Shown one piece after another: positions 5,591 to 6,165 of a stretch of 6,165 nucleotides of DNA (positions are counted from its first letter, which is position 1; each line of letters opens with the position of its first letter). A model generated the notes under the pieces. The model saw only the letters and a list, made by a program, of their open reading frames with translations, ran no database searches and was not told the DNA's origin. Made by a program: the position numbers and the translations under genes. This DNA is from Candidatus Nitrosymbiomonas sp. (lineage in GTDB: Bacteria > Sysuimicrobiota > Sysuimicrobiia > Sysuimicrobiales > Humicultoraceae): positions 1-6,165 of the forward strand of contig DYHL01000163.1 of the NCBI GenBank assembly GCA_020724185.1, read 5' to 3'.

Positions 5591-5878
5591 ATGGTGAAGG
5601 TGCTGGTGGTCGTGGCGTTCCTGGCTGTAGCGCAGTTCATCCCATCGTGCGGAGGCCGATCCGGCCCGGGCGGCTCGCCGGAGGTGGGCAGTCAGGCCCA
5701 GGTCATCGGCTGGGTCGAGGAGAAGCGCACGCGCGTCCACGAGACGACTCCCTACATGGTCGTCATCAACCAGATGGAATACGGGGTACCCTACGAGTTC
5801 TGGCTGGCGGTGGAGGTCGGCGACCTGGTCAAGTTCGACGGGACGAAGTGGACGATCGTCCGGAAGGCACGGCGCTAG
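5591..5878 (+). CDS. Small predicted lipoprotein of unknown function
   Basis: A 95-residue protein. Residues 1-19 are a lipoprotein-type signal (Lys3, hydrophobic core 4-17) with the lipobox-like FIPSC and a candidate lipid-modified Cys20, followed by a Gly/Ser/Pro-rich spacer (21-34). The remaining 60 residues look like one compact beta-rich domain (QVIGWVEE, PYMVVINQMEYGVPYEFWLAV, GDLVKFDGTKWTIV), reminiscent in pattern of small OB-like or SH3-like barrels, but I do not recognise a family. It has a good ribosome binding site and its own candidate promoter after the porin terminator. The HEPN gene follows in the same direction 33 nt later and could be co-transcribed, although a periplasmic or outer-membrane lipoprotein and a cytoplasmic HEPN protein have no obvious functional link. 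Confidence 0.75.
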   Translation: MVKVLVVVAFLAVAQFIPSCGGRSGPGGSPEVGSQAQVIGWVEEKRTRVHETTPYMVVINQMEYGVPYEFWLAVEVGDLVKFDGTKWTIVRKARR

Positions 5879-5911
5879 CGACCCGGCCTGGGTCGGACGG
5901 GGGTCGTCCCG

Positions 5912-6165
5912 TTGGAGCGCAGCAAGGACTGGATGGATTCGGCGCTCGACGATCTCGAGCACGCCCGGAGTGACCGTGCGCACGGGTTTCACAACTGGGC
6001 GTGCTTCTCCGCCCAACAGGCGGCCGAGAAGGGCGTCAAGGCCGTCTTCCAGAAGACCGGGGCCGAAGCCTGGGGCCACTCCGTGGCGGATCTGCTTGAC
6101 GCGCTCGGCCGGGACCACAGCGTTCCCCCCAGACTGATTGAGCGCGCACTCGAGCTCGACAAGGC
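5912..6165 (+). CDS. HEPN-domain protein, C-terminus cut by window edge
   Basis: The frame stays open to the last base (84 full codons). The sequence has the HEPN (PF05168-like) pattern: DWMDSALDDLEHAR (residues 6-19), then FHNWACFSAQQAAEKGVKAV (26-45), whose Gln-Gln-Ala-Ala-Glu-Lys core is the family hallmark, then GHSVADLLDAL and a start of the next helix at RLIERALELDK. HEPN proteins are all-helical nucleic-acid- or nucleotide-binding modules, often paired with a minimal nucleotidyltransferase (MNT) as a toxin-antitoxin or as a regulatory pair. TTG 5912 is my chosen start: a GGGGG run lies 8 nt upstream and it puts Asp6-Trp7 where the family usually begins; ATG 5933 is an alternative that would trim the first helix. 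The preceding in-frame stop is the lipoprotein's TAG. Whether an MNT partner follows cannot be seen. Confidence 0.82.
   Translation, partial: MERSKDWMDSALDDLEHARSDRAHGFHNWACFSAQQAAEKGVKAVFQKTGAEAWGHSVADLLDALGRDHSVPPRLIERALELDK

Noticed and set aside
5966..5992. R-x4-H patterns in the HEPN fragment as a catalytic RNase motif
   Set aside because: They fall in the first helix and following loop, not where the RX4-6H motif of toxic HEPN RNases sits, so they are probably coincidental.
5342..6118. 258-codon minus-strand frame at the right end
   Set aside because: Antisense to the terminator, lipoprotein and HEPN gene; residues 1-80 mirror the HEPN coding strand and carry no domain.

Overview
This 6.2-kb window comes from a high-GC chromosome, apart from a leftmost ~250 bp at roughly 44% GC. 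The most telling gene is an outer-membrane porin with an N-terminal SLH domain, a coiled coil and a C-terminal Trp. That architecture is typical of diderm Terrabacteria (Deinococcus-Thermus, Armatimonadota, diderm Firmicutes and related uncultured lineages). An Armatimonadota- or CSP1-3-like bacterium is plausible, but the phylum is inference and no marker gene here settles it.

Left part (1-2613, plus strand): an AT-richer non-coding stretch with two inverted repeats leads into a gene with a lipoprotein-type signal, a Pro/Ala linker and a TonB-type C-terminal domain. This reading frame is broken by a one-base shift near a perfect GC hairpin. Its true stop overlaps the GTG start of a small RuvC/YqgF-like nuclease (GTGA overlap), so the two are probably coupled. 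Next comes a secreted protein built from eight FG-GAP/VCBS-type repeats with calcium-binding loops every 45-50 residues, a predicted beta-propeller.

Middle (2610-3711): a minus-strand membrane methyltransferase of the ICMT/PEMT superfamily converges on the propeller gene, and the two stop codons share one CTAG tetranucleotide. A gene-free stretch of about 410 bp follows, holding a candidate promoter and a long leader for the porin and possibly a promoter for the methyltransferase.

Right part (3712-6165, plus strand): the SLH porin ends in a textbook intrinsic terminator. A new promoter-like element then precedes a small predicted lipoprotein of unknown function, followed 33 nt later by a HEPN-domain protein cut off by the window edge.

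Functionally, most genes act at the envelope: the porin links outer membrane to cell wall, the TonB-like protein suggests periplasmic energy transfer, and the propeller and small lipoprotein are exported. The nuclease and HEPN protein are cytoplasmic. I see no tRNA, rRNA, CRISPR array, transposase or convincing new multi-gene system. The points most worth checking are the frameshift, the shared-stop convergent pair, the repeated promoter motif and the truncated HEPN locus.
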